Source: Yersinia bercovieri ATCC 43970
GTDB taxonomy: Bacteria > Pseudomonadota > Gammaproteobacteria > Enterobacterales > Enterobacteriaceae
Assembly (NCBI RefSeq): GCF_013282745.1
Contig: NZ_CP054044.1
Span: 372,001-436,000 of the forward strand
DNA length: 64,000 nt
Direction of reading: 5' to 3'
Below, in pieces: positions 1 to 10,395 of the stretch; positions within the stretch are counted from its first letter, which is position 1; every line of letters starts with the position of its first letter. The notes under the pieces are model-generated. The model was given only the letters and a program-made list of their open reading frames with translations, was not told the origin of the DNA and did no database searches. Both the position numbers and the translations under genes were made by a program.

Positions 1-793
1 AAATAGCGATCGGAGCTTTAATCCCAGGATGCGGATCATATCCTTCAATTTCAAAGTCATCGAAGTGATAATCAAATAAGGAGTCAGGCTTACGTTTGAT
101 AATCAACTTCGGCAATGCCCGAGGTTCGCGGCTCAATTGCAGGTGCGTTTGCTCTATGTGGTTGCTGTATAAGTGAGTATCGCCACCCGTCCAGACAAAA
201 TCACCAACGTCCAAATCACACTGTTGCGCCATCATATGTATCAGTAATGCATAGCTGGCAATGTTAAATGGCAAGCCAAGGAACACATCACAAGAACGTT
301 GATATAGCTGACAAGAGAGCTTGCCATCAGCCACGTAGAACTGGAAGAAAGCATGGCAAGGTGCTAGTGCCATTTGGTCCAGTTCACCCACATTCCAGGC
401 GGAGACAATAATGCGACGTGAATTAGGATCTTGCTTAAGCTGCTTTACTACGTTGCTCAGTTGGTCAATCTGACGCCCATCGGCAGCGCCCCAGGCACGC
501 CATTGCTTGCCATATACCGGGCCAAGATCACCATTCTCATCGGCCCACTCATCCCAGATTGAGACACTATTTTCCTTCAGATAACCAATATTGGTATCGC
601 CATTGAGGAACCATAACAGCTCATGGATGATCGAACGCAAATGGCAGCGTTTGGTGGTTACCAGCGGGAAGCCGTCTTGTAAATTGAAACGCATCTGATG
701 CCCAAAAATCGATACTGTACCTGTACCGGTACGGTCATCTTTAGGGGTGCCCTCTTCCAGCACTTTTTTCATCAAATCCAGATACTGTTTCAT
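1..793 (-). CDS. thyA: Thymidylate synthase ThyA (stop codon runs off the window)
   Basis: Methylates dUMP to dTMP with 5,10-methylene-tetrahydrofolate in the cytoplasm. The translation begins [18 protein letters not shown] and ends [14 protein letters not shown], matching the 264-residue E. coli enzyme end to end. The catalytic Cys lies in [11 protein letters not shown], and the phosphate-binding [13 protein letters not shown] segment is present. Codon 264 sits at bases 2-4, so only two bases of the stop codon are missing. The ATG lies seven bases beyond the end of lgt, and its ribosome binding site GAGGT overlaps the lgt TGA, so thyA is probably translationally coupled to lgt as in E. coli. 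Confidence 0.98.
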   Translation of the reverse strand, partial: MKQYLDLMKKVLEEGTPKDDRTGTGTVSIFGHQMRFNLQDGFPLVTTKRCHLRSIIHELLWFLNGDTNIGYLKENSVSIWDEWADENGDLGPVYGKQWRAWGAADGRQIDQLSNVVKQLKQDPNSRRIIVSAWNVGELDQMALAPCHAFFQFYVADGKLSCQLYQRSCDVFLGLPFNIASYALLIHMMAQQCDLDVGDFVWTGGDTHLYSNHIEQTHLQLSREPRALPKLIIKRKPDSLFDYHFDDFEIEGYDPHPGIKAPIAI

Positions 794-799
794 GTTACC

Positions 800-1672
800 T
801 CACGAAAGTTGTTGCGCAGGACGGCGATACGCCCAAATCATCATAATGATACCGGCCAGAATCATAGGTACAGAGAGGATCTGCCCCATGCTGATCACGC
901 CGTCGAACAAGCCAAGCTGAGCATCTGGCTGGCGGAAACACTCCACGATAATGCGGAATACACCATAACCAATCAGGAACAGGCCAGAAACACTGCCCAT
1001 CGGGCGCGGCTTGCGGATAAACAGGTTTAGGATGATAAACAGCACCACCCCCTCAAGGAGCATTTCGTACAGTTGCGAAGGGTGACGCGGCAATACGCCA
1101 TATTGGTTAAATATTGCCTGCCATTTTGCCGGATCAGCAGCAACAATCGCAATGTCTTCGCCACGGGAAGTTGGGAATAGCATCGCCCACGGGGTATCGG
1201 TCGTGACACGGCCCCATAGCTCGCCATTGATAAAATTACCGAGGCGACCGGCACCTAAACCAAAGGGAATCAGCGGTGCCATAAAGTCGGCAACTTGGAA
1301 GAAATGGCGCTTGGTACGGCGGGCGAACCACAGCATTACGCAGATAACACCAATCAAACCGCCGTGGAATGACATACCGCCATCCCAGACTTTAAACAGG
1401 TAGAGGGGGTTATCGAGGAACATCGGCAGGTTGTAGAACAGAACATAACCGACACGGCCACCAACAAACACACCGAGGAAACCGGCGTAAAGGAGATTTT
1501 CGACCTCTTCTTTAGTCCAGCCGCTACCTGGCTTGTTGGCCCGACGAACCGCCAACCACATGGCGAAGACGAAGCCGACCAGGTACATCAGGCCATACCA
1601 ATGAAGTGAAACCGGGCCAATTGAGAAAATGACCGGATCGAATTTAGGAAACGCCAGATAGCTATTGCTCAT
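800..1672 (-). CDS. lgt: Phosphatidylglycerol:prolipoprotein diacylglyceryl transferase
   Basis: Inner-membrane enzyme that moves diacylglycerol from phosphatidylglycerol to the lipobox Cys of prolipoproteins, the first step of lipoprotein maturation. The 290-residue product has about seven hydrophobic segments. It carries the family landmarks [11 protein letters not shown] near the N-terminus, SFHGGLIGV with the essential His, and the signature [14 protein letters not shown]. Length equals the usual 290 residues. It lies directly upstream of thyA in the same order as E. coli. The first in-frame ATG is used. Confidence 0.98.
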   Translation of the reverse strand: MSNSYLAFPKFDPVIFSIGPVSLHWYGLMYLVGFVFAMWLAVRRANKPGSGWTKEEVENLLYAGFLGVFVGGRVGYVLFYNLPMFLDNPLYLFKVWDGGMSFHGGLIGVICVMLWFARRTKRHFFQVADFMAPLIPFGLGAGRLGNFINGELWGRVTTDTPWAMLFPTSRGEDIAIVAADPAKWQAIFNQYGVLPRHPSQLYEMLLEGVVLFIILNLFIRKPRPMGSVSGLFLIGYGVFRIIVECFRQPDAQLGLFDGVISMGQILSVPMILAGIIMMIWAYRRPAQQLS

Positions 1673-1914
1673 CTATCACCACGGAATGTCTATTGTTTTT
1701 GGGAAAACAGGTGTTCTTGCCGGTTAGGGCCACAAGTTGCGCATAATAGCATAGGCGGTCACTTAGGGGCGCACCGGAAGGAAAAGTTCTGTAAACAACA
1801 GTGATCCTGAAAGTGAGGATTATCCGCCAAAAGCTTTTATGGATATCCCCAAACTCATTGACGTTGCTGACATCGAACAAACCTATGAATGCCGATGAGT
1901 TTCAACGGATAAAG

Positions 1915-4161
1915 TTACTTGCCGCCGCGAATCAACCCACCCAACCCTCGGCGTTCCATAAACGCCGCTGTTAAGTGACGCACATCAGTGGTCATTTGTG
2001 CGGTTAATACCCGCTCAGCCAATGCTTGTGCATCTGCCAAATCAATATTACGCAGCAGATATTTAATTCGTGCCACACTGCGGCCATTCATACTGAGATT
2101 GCGATAGCCCAATCCAACCAGCAGCAGCGCGCCCATAGGATCGCCAGCCATTTCACCACACAAACTCACCTGCAAACCTGCTTGTGTCGCTTGCGTCAAA
2201 ATGTGGCTTAGCACTTGCAGCACTGCCGGATGCAGGCTGTCATACAGCGAGGCAACACGAGTGTTGTTGCGATCTACTGCCAGCAAATATTGTGTTAGAT
2301 CATTGGTACCCACCGAGATGAAATCGACTCGAGATTTCAGGTAAGGCAACATAAAGATCATCGCCGGGACTTCAATCATCACGCCCAATTTCGGCTGTGG
2401 TAACTCATAACCCAATACTTCCTGAACCTCGCGCCCGGCGCGGTCAATCAGACGTTTGGCTTCATCGACCTCTTCCAGACTGGTGATCATCGGTAATAAA
2501 ATACCCAGATTCCCGGTGCCTGCATTGGCGCGAAGCATCGCTCTGACCTGGATCAAAAAGATCTCCGGCTGATCGAGGGTAACACGGATGCCGCGCCAGC
2601 CCAGACAAGGGTTCTCTTCGCTAATGGGCATGTAGGGCAGTTGCTTATCTGCGCCAATGTCCAGGGTACGCAAAGTCACGGATTTGTTGGGATAAAGCTG
2701 CAACATGCCTTGATATTGCGCGACTTGCTCCTCTTCTGAAGGGAAACCGCTTTGTAACATGAATGGAATTTCAGTGCGGTAGAGGCCCACGCCATCGACT
2801 CGTCCCCCCAGCAGTTTTTCATGTTCCGGGCTAAGACCGGCGTTCAGCATGACCTGAATCCGTTCACCACTTTTCAGGGCTGCAGGTTGTTCGACCTCAT
2901 CCTCAGCCAGCTTGCTGAGTTCAATCTCTTCGGTGACCAGCCGCTGATACTCTTTGATCAGCACAGGCTCAGGATCGACCAACACCTCGCCACGATAGCC
3001 ATCGACAATCAATAGCCGCTGACTCAGCAGTGCTGGCTGGATATCCGCGCCCATTACCGTCGGGATCCCCATGGCGCGCACCAAAATAGCGGCGTGGGAG
3101 TTAGCCGCACCGTCACGCACCACCACACCGACCAGACGATCCTGTGGCACCTCAGCCAATAATGTTGCGGTTAGCTCATCGGCGACCAGAATAAACCGCT
3201 CAGGCCATTGGCTGGCCCCGGAAGTGCTGTCGTCGAGGTGAAACAGCAAACGCAAACCTAATGCCCGCAGATCACTAGCACGCTCGCGCATGTAGGTGTC
3301 TTGCAAGTTGGCAAATTGCGCCGCAAATTGTTCAACCACCTGTTTCACCGCCCATTCGGCCACAGAACCGGCGTCAATTTGCGCGAAAAGCTCACGCTTT
3401 AAGCGGGCGTCATTTAGCAAGTGGGAGTAGAGATCAAAAATTGCCGCGCTCTCTTTTTGTGAGCTGGCAGCAAAGCGCTTACTAAAGCGGCGGAATTCAG
3501 CCCCGGCCTCTTCCAACGCCTGAGTTAGGCGTTCGCGCTCCTGGACAGTGTCAAGCGTTGAGGCTTCATAAACCAAATCGAGGGAGGGCTGGGAGGTGTC
3601 CTGCCACCCTTCAGCAACAGCCACGCCGGGTGCCGCAGCCAGAGCGCGAATTCGCGTTTGACGATATTGACCAAAAATGGCATTAAGCTGAGATTGAGAA
3701 AGAATGCCCGCCAGCTGTGTCGCCAGCGTGACCATGAACGACTCTTCGCTCTCATCAAACTGACGATGCTCACGTTGCTGAACCACCAGCACGCCAAGTA
3801 GCTGGCGGCGATAGATAATAGGCACCCCAAGAAACGCGCGGAAGCGATCCTCTTTGACTTGCGGAACATACTTAAAACTGGGGTGACTCTGAGCATCAGC
3901 CAGGTTAATTGGCTCGGCCAAACGCCCCACCAGCCCAACGATACCTTCGTCAAAAGCCAGCGTAATAATGCGACCACGAGGTTTTTTCAAACCCCGCGTC
4001 GCCATCAGGTAGTAACAACGGCGGTCATTATCTGCCAGATAAATCGAGCAAACTTCCGTGTCCATCGACAGACAGGTTTCATTGACCAACAGCTCTAACG
4101 CATCCGTCAGGCTGGTTGCCATTGCCACTTTCTCAACTATTTCTCGCAAACGCATGAGCAT
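1915..4161 (-). CDS. ptsP: Phosphoenolpyruvate-protein phosphotransferase PtsP (EI-Ntr)
   Basis: First enzyme of the nitrogen-related phosphotransferase system. It autophosphorylates from PEP and passes phosphate to NPr and then EIIA-Ntr. The 748-residue protein has an N-terminal GAF domain (about residues 15-160, binds glutamine in E. coli), the HPr-binding helical region, and the phosphohistidine domain with His356 in GAANSHAAILVRA. A C-terminal TIM-barrel PEP-binding domain follows, with SLCGEMAGDP near the end. The start MLMRLREIVEKVA aligns with the E. coli start. It ends where the lgt upstream gap begins, and rppH lies just upstream with a 12-bp gap, so the two are probably co-transcribed. 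Confidence 0.97.
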   Translation of the reverse strand: MLMRLREIVEKVAMATSLTDALELLVNETCLSMDTEVCSIYLADNDRRCYYLMATRGLKKPRGRIITLAFDEGIVGLVGRLAEPINLADAQSHPSFKYVPQVKEDRFRAFLGVPIIYRRQLLGVLVVQQREHRQFDESEESFMVTLATQLAGILSQSQLNAIFGQYRQTRIRALAAAPGVAVAEGWQDTSQPSLDLVYEASTLDTVQERERLTQALEEAGAEFRRFSKRFAASSQKESAAIFDLYSHLLNDARLKRELFAQIDAGSVAEWAVKQVVEQFAAQFANLQDTYMRERASDLRALGLRLLFHLDDSTSGASQWPERFILVADELTATLLAEVPQDRLVGVVVRDGAANSHAAILVRAMGIPTVMGADIQPALLSQRLLIVDGYRGEVLVDPEPVLIKEYQRLVTEEIELSKLAEDEVEQPAALKSGERIQVMLNAGLSPEHEKLLGGRVDGVGLYRTEIPFMLQSGFPSEEEQVAQYQGMLQLYPNKSVTLRTLDIGADKQLPYMPISEENPCLGWRGIRVTLDQPEIFLIQVRAMLRANAGTGNLGILLPMITSLEEVDEAKRLIDRAGREVQEVLGYELPQPKLGVMIEVPAMIFMLPYLKSRVDFISVGTNDLTQYLLAVDRNNTRVASLYDSLHPAVLQVLSHILTQATQAGLQVSLCGEMAGDPMGALLLVGLGYRNLSMNGRSVARIKYLLRNIDLADAQALAERVLTAQMTTDVRHLTAAFMERRGLGGLIRGGK

Positions 4162-4173
4162 GATCGGCTTAAC

Positions 4174-4701
4174 TTAACCTCTTTTACGGCGATAAGCAGG
4201 CGGCACCCGTGGCGGAGCAATCTCCTGTACAGGCATGACGGTTGGAGCAAACTCTTTCATTACGCGACGATAAACATCACGTTTAAAAGAGACCACCTGA
4301 CGCACCGGATACCAATAACTGACCCATCGCCAGCCATCAAACTCCGGGGTACTGCTGCGTTGCATGTTGATATCGGCTTCATTGCACATTAACTGTAGCA
4401 GAAACCATCGTTGCTTTTGGCCGATGCACACCGGCTTTGTATCCCAACGCACCAAACGTTTCGGTAATTTATAACGTAACCAGTTACGGGTTGAAGCCAG
4501 AATTCGGACATCCTTTTTGTTCAGTCCTACCTCTTCAAAAAGTTCGCGATACATAGCCTGCTCTGGTGTTTCACCGGGGTTAATCCCCCCTTGAGGAAAC
4601 TGCCAAGAGTGCTGGCCGTAGCGCCTGGCCCACAACACTTCGCCTTGCCGATTACAAATTACGATACCCACGTTCGGGCGGTAGCCATCATCATCGATCA
4701 C
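4174..4701 (-). CDS. rppH: RNA pyrophosphohydrolase RppH
   Basis: Nudix hydrolase that removes pyrophosphate from 5'-triphosphorylated transcripts and so opens them to RNase E. The Nudix box GX5EX7REUXEEXGU is intact from about residue 38 ([20 protein letters not shown] then VGL). The N-terminus [17 protein letters not shown] is that of the enterobacterial enzyme. At 175 residues it is close to the E. coli 176. It is the first gene of an rppH-ptsP unit, and its promoter must lie in the DnaA-box-rich gap upstream. Confidence 0.97.
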   Translation of the reverse strand: MIDDDGYRPNVGIVICNRQGEVLWARRYGQHSWQFPQGGINPGETPEQAMYRELFEEVGLNKKDVRILASTRNWLRYKLPKRLVRWDTKPVCIGQKQRWFLLQLMCNEADINMQRSSTPEFDGWRWVSYWYPVRQVVSFKRDVYRRVMKEFAPTVMPVQEIAPPRVPPAYRRKRG

Positions 4702-5398
4702 CGGACTACCTCGATAAGCTTAAAAACGCAAAGATACCCTGATTGTTTCACACTAGGAACAGGCGGTAAACCACTGCTTATCAGGCAATAAAACCTGATA
4801 ACTTTGGGATAACTCACAGATATTAGCAAAGTTATAAACACCCTAAGGAACCGACACACTGTTTTATTCACTTTTTCTGTGGATATAGGTGTGCAGAACT
4901 CTAGGGTAAAGCGGGTACAACTCATTTTAAACTAATAATACGATAAAAATATCTAAAAAAATAAATGATTAATTTCAATCAAGTAACAGGTTTCCCACAG
5001 GTATCCACACCCCCAAAATGTGATCTATATCCGTTTTGAATCTGGTGCTGGCTAAAGATCCATCAATGCAGTTTTTATCCACAGATAATGAAGCAAAGTT
5101 ATGCAAAAAATAGCAAAACTCGCAAAAAAAGCGCTCGTCAAGGCTGTAAATTGAACCAGTGATCGTGATTTACTGAGGTTATCCAAGAAATCTGTGGATA
5201 AATAGGTGTAAGATCCTGTTCATTATTACTGTCAGTAGGTGCACAAGATAGCCAGAGTAAAAGTATTTCCTTCGCCGAAGCCAAGAAAACTTCCGTTAAA
5301 TCATGCTATTATTCATTTATACTGCGCTAAGCAACAACACATATACTGCCACTTTTAATTCAGTTTGTTTTTTAACCGACTTTAGCAGGTTTCCATCA
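4702..5398. promoter_or_regulatory. rppH-mutH intergenic region, probable DARS2 locus
   Basis: A roughly 700-bp A+T-rich gap without a convincing gene. It contains two perfect DnaA boxes TTATCCACA (5075-5083 plus strand, 5193-5201 minus strand). One-mismatch boxes lie at 4878-4886 (minus), 4991-4999 and 5001-5009, and a weaker TTATCCAAG at 5179-5187. In E. coli the DnaA-reactivating sequence DARS2 sits in exactly this interval (mutH-ygdP, where ygdP is rppH). The box cluster and the location together support the same element here. IHF and Fis sites, which DARS2 also needs, were not assigned by eye. Promoters for rppH (minus) and mutH (plus) must also lie here. Confidence 0.75.
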
Positions 5399-6085
5399 AT
5401 GTCTGTTTATTCACTGCCACCAGCCCCTCCTACCGATGAACATCAACTTTTTCAGCGCGCCCAAGCTTTGTCGGGTTTTACCCTAGGTGAGTTGGCCGCA
5501 CGTGCACAATGGCTCATCCCAGCAGACTTAAAACGCGTCAAGGGGTGGGTTGGCATGTTGCTGGAGTTCTATCTGGGGGCCAGCGCGGGCAGCAAACCTG
5601 AGCAGGATTTTGCGGATATTGGGATTGAGCTGAAAACCATTCCGATCAGCGGCCAAGGCAAGCCGTTGGAAACCACCTTCGTCTGCGTCGCACCATTGAC
5701 CGGAAATAGCGGTATCACTTGGGAAAATAGCCATGTGCGGCATAAATTGGCCAGAGTCTTGTGGGTGCCGGTCGAAGGAGAGCGGCACATTCCGCTGGCG
5801 GAACGCAGGGTTGGTGCCCCTCTATTGTGGAGCCCGAATGCGCAAGAAGATGAGTTGCTACGTCGCGACTGGGAAGAGTTAATGGACCTTATTGTTTTAG
5901 GTAGAGTCGAAACCATCACAGCGCGCCATGGCGAGGTGTTGCAGTTACGCCCGAAGGCGGCCAATAGCCGCGCATTGACCGAAGCCATCGGCGAGCAGGG
6001 GCAGCCTATCATGACCTTACCCCGTGGATTTTATCTGAAAAAAACCTTTACCGGACCTATGCTGGCTCGCCACTTCCTATTGTAA
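5399..6085 (+). CDS. mutH: DNA mismatch repair endonuclease MutH
   Basis: Nicks the unmethylated strand at hemimethylated GATC sites after activation by MutS-MutL. The 228-residue product carries the catalytic pattern of the Sau3AI/MutH fold: [12 protein letters not shown] followed by IELKTIP (Asp, Glu-x-Lys). The C-terminus is [21 protein letters not shown]. An upstream in-frame ATG at 5303 would add 32 residues with no family counterpart. The ATG at 5399 follows an AGCAGGT ribosome binding site and matches the homologues, so it is preferred. Confidence 0.96.
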   Translation: MSVYSLPPAPPTDEHQLFQRAQALSGFTLGELAARAQWLIPADLKRVKGWVGMLLEFYLGASAGSKPEQDFADIGIELKTIPISGQGKPLETTFVCVAPLTGNSGITWENSHVRHKLARVLWVPVEGERHIPLAERRVGAPLLWSPNAQEDELLRRDWEELMDLIVLGRVETITARHGEVLQLRPKAANSRALTEAIGEQGQPIMTLPRGFYLKKTFTGPMLARHFLL

Positions 6086-6208
6086 AATATCACCGAAGTA
6101 GATGTTGTTGGCGGCTAAGTCACCACACCAATCACCTCAGAGATGTTCCGATTGATAAATAAAAGCGTATAATTGTATTTTTGTGTTTCCGTAAGGTGTA
6201 AAGGCGCA

Positions 6209-6934
6209 ATGTTTGAATGGATTGCCGATCCAAATGCCTGGTTGGCCCTGGGCACGTTAACTATCCTCGAGATCGTTCTCGGGATAGACAATATTATTTT
6301 CCTCTCTTTGGTAGTCGCAAAATTACCTAAAGCGCAGCAGAACAAAGCCCGCCGTATAGGTTTGGCTGGGGCAATGTTAATGCGCTTGGCATTACTGGCG
6401 TCTATAGCTTGGGTGATTCGCCTGACTGAACCGCTATTTACCCTAGCGGGTCATGGTGTCTCCATGCGGGATTTGATCCTGCTGTTAGGTGGGTTATTCC
6501 TGATTTGGAAAGCCAGTAAAGAAATTCATGAAACCATCGAGGGCAGCGATACTGAGCACAGCAGCAACGTTAGCTCATTCTTCGGTGCCATCGTGCAAAT
6601 CATGCTGCTGGATATCATCTTTAGTCTGGATTCGGTCATCACAGCGGTTGGGCTGTCGGACCATCTGTTCATTATGATGGCTGCGGTAATTATTTCTGTG
6701 GGTGTGATGATGTTTGCTGCCAGACCGATTGGTGAATTTGTAAACCGTCACCCATCAGTCAAAATGTTGGCGCTCTCTTTCCTGATTCTGGTCGGTTTCA
6801 CGCTGATGCTGGAAAGTTTCCAGATCCACATTCCAAAAGGCTACATCTACTTCGCAATGTTCTTCTCAATGGGTGTTGAAACCCTGAATCTGATGCGCGG
6901 AAAGAAAAGTAAGCCTGCTGATAAAAAAGCATAA
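6209..6934 (+). CDS. ygdQ: TerC-family integral membrane protein YgdQ
   Basis: Polytopic inner-membrane protein of the TerC family; members are linked to metal export, but the substrate of YgdQ is not established. The 241-residue sequence has about seven membrane segments and the conserved acidic motifs LEIVLGIDNIIFLSL and LDIIFSLDSVITAVG. The start MFEWIADPNAWLALG matches the E. coli protein. The longer upstream reading from 6173 has no family support. It follows mutH on the same strand as in E. coli and ends at a strong terminator. Confidence 0.93.
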   Translation: MFEWIADPNAWLALGTLTILEIVLGIDNIIFLSLVVAKLPKAQQNKARRIGLAGAMLMRLALLASIAWVIRLTEPLFTLAGHGVSMRDLILLLGGLFLIWKASKEIHETIEGSDTEHSSNVSSFFGAIVQIMLLDIIFSLDSVITAVGLSDHLFIMMAAVIISVGVMMFAARPIGEFVNRHPSVKMLALSFLILVGFTLMLESFQIHIPKGYIYFAMFFSMGVETLNLMRGKKSKPADKKA

Positions 6935-6942
6935 TCACCTCC

Positions 6943-6978
6943 GGGTGCGGTTCAACGCACCCGTTTCTCACTTTTTTT
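6943..6978 (+). terminator. Rho-independent terminator after ygdQ
   Basis: A perfect 7-bp stem GGGTGCG (6943-6949) / CGCACCC (6956-6962) with a 6-base loop is followed within ten bases by a run of eight or nine T. It begins 9 bp after the ygdQ stop codon. Confidence 0.88.
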
Positions 6979-7129
6979 TACACTTTCGCCTTACAGGCTT
7001 CCCCCTACTGCTGCGCTTCGTTATAGTCGAATAAGGCGGGTTTGACTTATACCCAAATCATTGGCGGGACAGCAACGCCAAGTCCCCAGGGTATGGCCTG
7101 ATAATTTTAGACATTAAGGAAGGTCGGCA

Positions 7130-8170
7130 ATGCAATATCATCGTATCCCCCACAGTTCACTAGAAGTCAGCCTGTTGGGTCTGGGCACCATGACTTTTGG
7201 TGAGCAAAACAGTGAAGCCGATGCCCATGCTCAACTGGATTATGCCGTTGCAGCTGGTATTAACTTAATCGATACCGCAGAGATGTACCCTGTTCCCCCA
7301 AGGCCAGAAACCCAAGGGTTAACCGAGCAATACATCGGGAATTGGATAAAAGCACGCGGTAGCCGGGATAAAATCATCTTAGCCAGCAAGGTCTCCGGGC
7401 CATCTCGCGGCAGCGATCAGCCGATTCGTCCGAATATGGCGCTGGATCGGAAAAACATTCGCATCGCACTGGAAGATAGCCTTCGGCGGCTCAATACCGA
7501 TTATCTCGATATTTATCAATTACATTGGCCACAGCGGGAGACCAACTGTTTTGGCAAGCTGAACTATCGCTATAGCGAACAAACCGCCGTTGTGACCCTG
7601 CTTGAAACCCTGGAAGCGCTGAATGAGCAAGTGCGGGCCGGTAAAATTCGTTATATTGGTGTCTCGAATGAAACGCCGTGGGGAGTAATGCGTTATCTGC
7701 AACTGGCAGAGAAACATGATCTCCCGCGCATTGTGTCGATTCAAAACCCCTACAGCCTGCTTAACCGCAGCTTTGAAGTGGGTTTAGCCGAGATTAGCCA
7801 GCACGAAGGAGTTGAACTACTGGCCTACTCCAGCCTCGCATTCGGCACCCTGAGCGGCAAATACCTTAATGGCGCAAAACCTGCTGGTGCACGCAATACT
7901 CTGTTCAGTCGTTTCACCCGTTATACCGGCAGCCAACCTCAGTTAGCTGTCGCTGAATACGTGGCGCTGGCAAAACGTCACGGCCTCGATCCGGCGCAGA
8001 TGGCATTGGCCTTCGTGCGGCAACAACCCTTTGTAGCCAGCACACTGTTAGGTGCAACCACACTGGAGCAGCTGAAAAGTAATATTGATAGCCAGAATGT
8101 GGTGTTGAGTCAGGAAGTGTTAGATGCATTGGAAGAGATTCATACTCGCTTCACTTTTCCTGCACCATAA
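7130..8170 (+). CDS. tas: Aldo/keto reductase Tas
   Basis: NADP(H)-dependent aldo-keto reductase family protein; the physiological substrate is not known. The 346-residue sequence matches E. coli Tas throughout (start MQYHRIPHSSLEVSLLGLGT, MYPVPPRPETQGLTE, end FTFPAP). The catalytic tetrad is visible: Asp in NLIDTAEMY, Tyr in AEMYP, Lys in ILASKVSGPS and His in YQLHWPQR. A ribosome binding site AAGGAAGG lies just upstream. In E. coli a small lipoprotein gene, ygdR, sits between ygdQ and tas; it is absent here. Confidence 0.95.
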   Translation: MQYHRIPHSSLEVSLLGLGTMTFGEQNSEADAHAQLDYAVAAGINLIDTAEMYPVPPRPETQGLTEQYIGNWIKARGSRDKIILASKVSGPSRGSDQPIRPNMALDRKNIRIALEDSLRRLNTDYLDIYQLHWPQRETNCFGKLNYRYSEQTAVVTLLETLEALNEQVRAGKIRYIGVSNETPWGVMRYLQLAEKHDLPRIVSIQNPYSLLNRSFEVGLAEISQHEGVELLAYSSLAFGTLSGKYLNGAKPAGARNTLFSRFTRYTGSQPQLAVAEYVALAKRHGLDPAQMALAFVRQQPFVASTLLGATTLEQLKSNIDSQNVVLSQEVLDALEEIHTRFTFPAP

Positions 8171-8356
8171 GCGCCTGAATTCAAATGACAGAAGGCCGCT
8201 CAGCTTCGCGGATCAACGAGGCCATCCGCCCGTGATATCGGCCGACGTTTCCAGGAAAGCTATGCCTGAACTATACTTTAGGGGTCTGTGGTAGAGCTGA
8301 TATCAGCCTATCCACATCCCTATTTAATGTTCTTTACTGATAATACAGGGCATAAA

Positions 8357-9046
8357 ATGGCAAAAAAACCGAATATCCTATTGGTACACGGCGCATGGGG
8401 TGATGGCTCTCACTGGCGTCATGTTATTCCTGCGCTACACGACAAGGGCTATCCTGTCTACGCGGTACAAAACCCATTGACATCATTAGCAGATGACGTG
8501 GAACGTACGAAAAAGTTGGCGGCATCACTGGAAGGCCCCACGATTCTGGTAGGCCACTCCTATGGCGGGATGGTGATTTCGCAACTTGGCGACCTGCCGC
8601 AGGTTGTCGGGCTGGTCTATATTGCCGCCTTTGCGCCAGATAAAGGTGAAAGCCTCGGCTCTATTTTCCAACTGCGCGACCTCCCTTCCGGTGCAGCCAA
8701 TTTGGTTCCGGATCAAGATGGTTTTCTTTGGATTAAGCGGGATAAATTCCACGAAAGTTTCTGTCACGACTTAGACAAAACCGAAGCCATCGTGATGGCT
8801 GTCGCGCAGAAACCGACCTCAGGCCACTGCTTTGAAGACGTCTCGGCAGAACCGGCGTGGAAAACTAAACCCAGTTGGTATCAGATTTCCAATCAGGACA
8901 ATATGATCCCGCCAGAAACTCAGCAGTGGTTTACTGAACGGATGAAACCGAAGAAAACCATTCGTCTCGACTCCAGCCATGCCTCTCTGGCTTCCCATCC
9001 CAATGAGATCATCGCGTTGATTGAAGAGGCGGCCAAGGGCCATTAA
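8357..9046 (+). CDS. Alpha/beta-fold hydrolase
   Basis: Predicted cytoplasmic esterase-like hydrolase of 229 residues; the substrate is unknown. It has the oxyanion-side motif LLVHGAWGDGSHW near the N-terminus, the nucleophile elbow GHSYGG, an acidic residue in QDNMIPP and the catalytic His in DSSHASLASHP. All parts of a Ser-Asp/Glu-His triad are therefore present. The start MAKKPNILLVHG is preferred because the fold begins there. A longer reading from 8288 adds 23 residues without homology. It is not part of the conserved tas-lplT neighbourhood of E. coli, so it is a lineage-specific insertion. Confidence 0.87.
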   Translation: MAKKPNILLVHGAWGDGSHWRHVIPALHDKGYPVYAVQNPLTSLADDVERTKKLAASLEGPTILVGHSYGGMVISQLGDLPQVVGLVYIAAFAPDKGESLGSIFQLRDLPSGAANLVPDQDGFLWIKRDKFHESFCHDLDKTEAIVMAVAQKPTSGHCFEDVSAEPAWKTKPSWYQISNQDNMIPPETQQWFTERMKPKKTIRLDSSHASLASHPNEIIALIEEAAKGH

Positions 9047-9180
9047 CCGACGCCCCTGAAGGCCAATAATATCTGGCTCTGGGGCGCTTTAACCCCTGAG
9101 CCAATACCGACAAAATGCCCTGATTGATCCACCCCTTGCATTCACCTGCGGCATTAATGCGCTCTTTGGTTTGGCTGTCG

Positions 9181-10395
9181 TCACTCCACCGTTTTATGCC
9201 GCAGTTGCCACCACTGCCAGCCCCAAAGTAGTGCGATAGCCAGTGCAAATATCACACCGAACCCCACGCCGACTGCCACCACGGGCACCCCAAGTTTGAC
9301 CACCATTGAGAACAAACCCAGCATTAGCAACATGGCGGTGTTCTCACCCAGATTCTGCACGGCGATAGCATTACCCGCACCAACACTCTGTTTACCGCGC
9401 TCTTGTAGCAAGGCATTGAGTGGCACCACAAAAAATCCGCCCAAAATCCCGATGATAATCAACAGCAAATAAGCCATTGGCATACTGTGTTGCAGGGCGA
9501 AAATGGCCACCACCCCCCCAATCAACACACCTGCGGGTAGGCAGCGTTTCACAGTTTTAAGGGTAACAAAGCGCGCGGCTGCTCCAGCGCCAACCACAAT
9601 CCCTATCGCCACCATGGCATTGAGTAAGGTCGGCGTGGTGTTATCGGTAATCCCTAGCGCGATAGGCACCCAGAGTACCAGCAGAAAGCGCAGCGTGACC
9701 CCCGCCCCCCAAAACAGGCTGGTTCCCGCCAGTGAGAAGCGAGTTTCGCCGTCACGCCATAGGAGTCGACACGCGGTAAAAAAGCTGCTCGTCATCGCCC
9801 GAGGCCGCCATGAGCTGCCCACACGGGCAGCCGCTAAGCGGGGAATAAATAAGTTGGCGACCACCGCAATGGCGTACACCAGCGCACAGGCCCCTAAGGC
9901 GGCCATCAAATTCCAGTCGGCCAGCACACCGCCGGCCACTGAACCCAGTAAAATAGCGGCGATAGTCGAGGCTTCCATCATGCCATTCGCTTTCACTAGT
10001 TGCTCGCCGGAGGTGATCTCACCCAAGATGCCATATTTAGCCGGTGAATAAGCCGCAGCCCCAACCCCCACCAGGCTATAGCCCAAGAAGGGATTGAAAC
10101 CAAAGCAGATCACCAGCGCGCCAGCTAACTTCAAGCCGTTCGCCACCATCATCACTCGCCCTTTCGCGAAACTGTCAGCAAACTGCCCGACAAAAGGTGC
10201 CAGAATGATATAGGTCGCGACAAAAGCCATCTGCAAAATGGGCTGACTCCAGTCGGGATATAACTGTTGCTTAATGAGCGCCAGGGTGGCAAAAAGCAGC
10301 GCATTATCGCCAAATGCCGAGAAAAACTGGGCGCAGAGTACCGCAATCATCCCTCGGGATAACAAAGGTTTATCGGCTATTGCTTGCTGACTCAT
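9181..10395 (-). CDS. lplT: Lysophospholipid transporter LplT
   Basis: MFS flippase that brings lysophospholipids (for example 2-acyl-glycerophosphoethanolamine) across the inner membrane to Aas. The 404-residue protein has about 12 membrane segments and family-specific stretches such as [18 protein letters not shown] and [18 protein letters not shown]. Its ATG overlaps the aas TGA by four bases (ATGA), so the two are translated in a coupled way. Expression is as an aas-lplT unit on the minus strand. Confidence 0.97.
   Translation of the reverse strand: MSQQAIADKPLLSRGMIAVLCAQFFSAFGDNALLFATLALIKQQLYPDWSQPILQMAFVATYIILAPFVGQFADSFAKGRVMMVANGLKLAGALVICFGFNPFLGYSLVGVGAAAYSPAKYGILGEITSGEQLVKANGMMEASTIAAILLGSVAGGVLADWNLMAALGACALVYAIAVVANLFIPRLAAARVGSSWRPRAMTSSFFTACRLLWRDGETRFSLAGTSLFWGAGVTLRFLLVLWVPIALGITDNTTPTLLNAMVAIGIVVGAGAAARFVTLKTVKRCLPAGVLIGGVVAIFALQHSMPMAYLLLIIIGILGGFFVVPLNALLQERGKQSVGAGNAIAVQNLGENTAMLLMLGLFSMVVKLGVPVVAVGVGFGVIFALAIALLWGWQWWQLRHKTVE

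Noticed and set aside
1673..1914. Short ORF between lgt and ptsP (1662-1880 minus)
   Set aside because: Overlaps the lgt start and has no coding signal; the gap is better seen as the lgt upstream region.
5303..5398. Longer mutH reading from an upstream ATG
   Set aside because: Adds 32 residues with no counterpart in MutH; the ATG at 5399 has the ribosome binding site.
7049..7094. Sequence TATACCCAAATC...AGGGTAT as a dispersed palindromic repeat
   Set aside because: It looks like degenerate Yersinia-type intergenic repeats, but the core is too diverged to assign to a family by eye.
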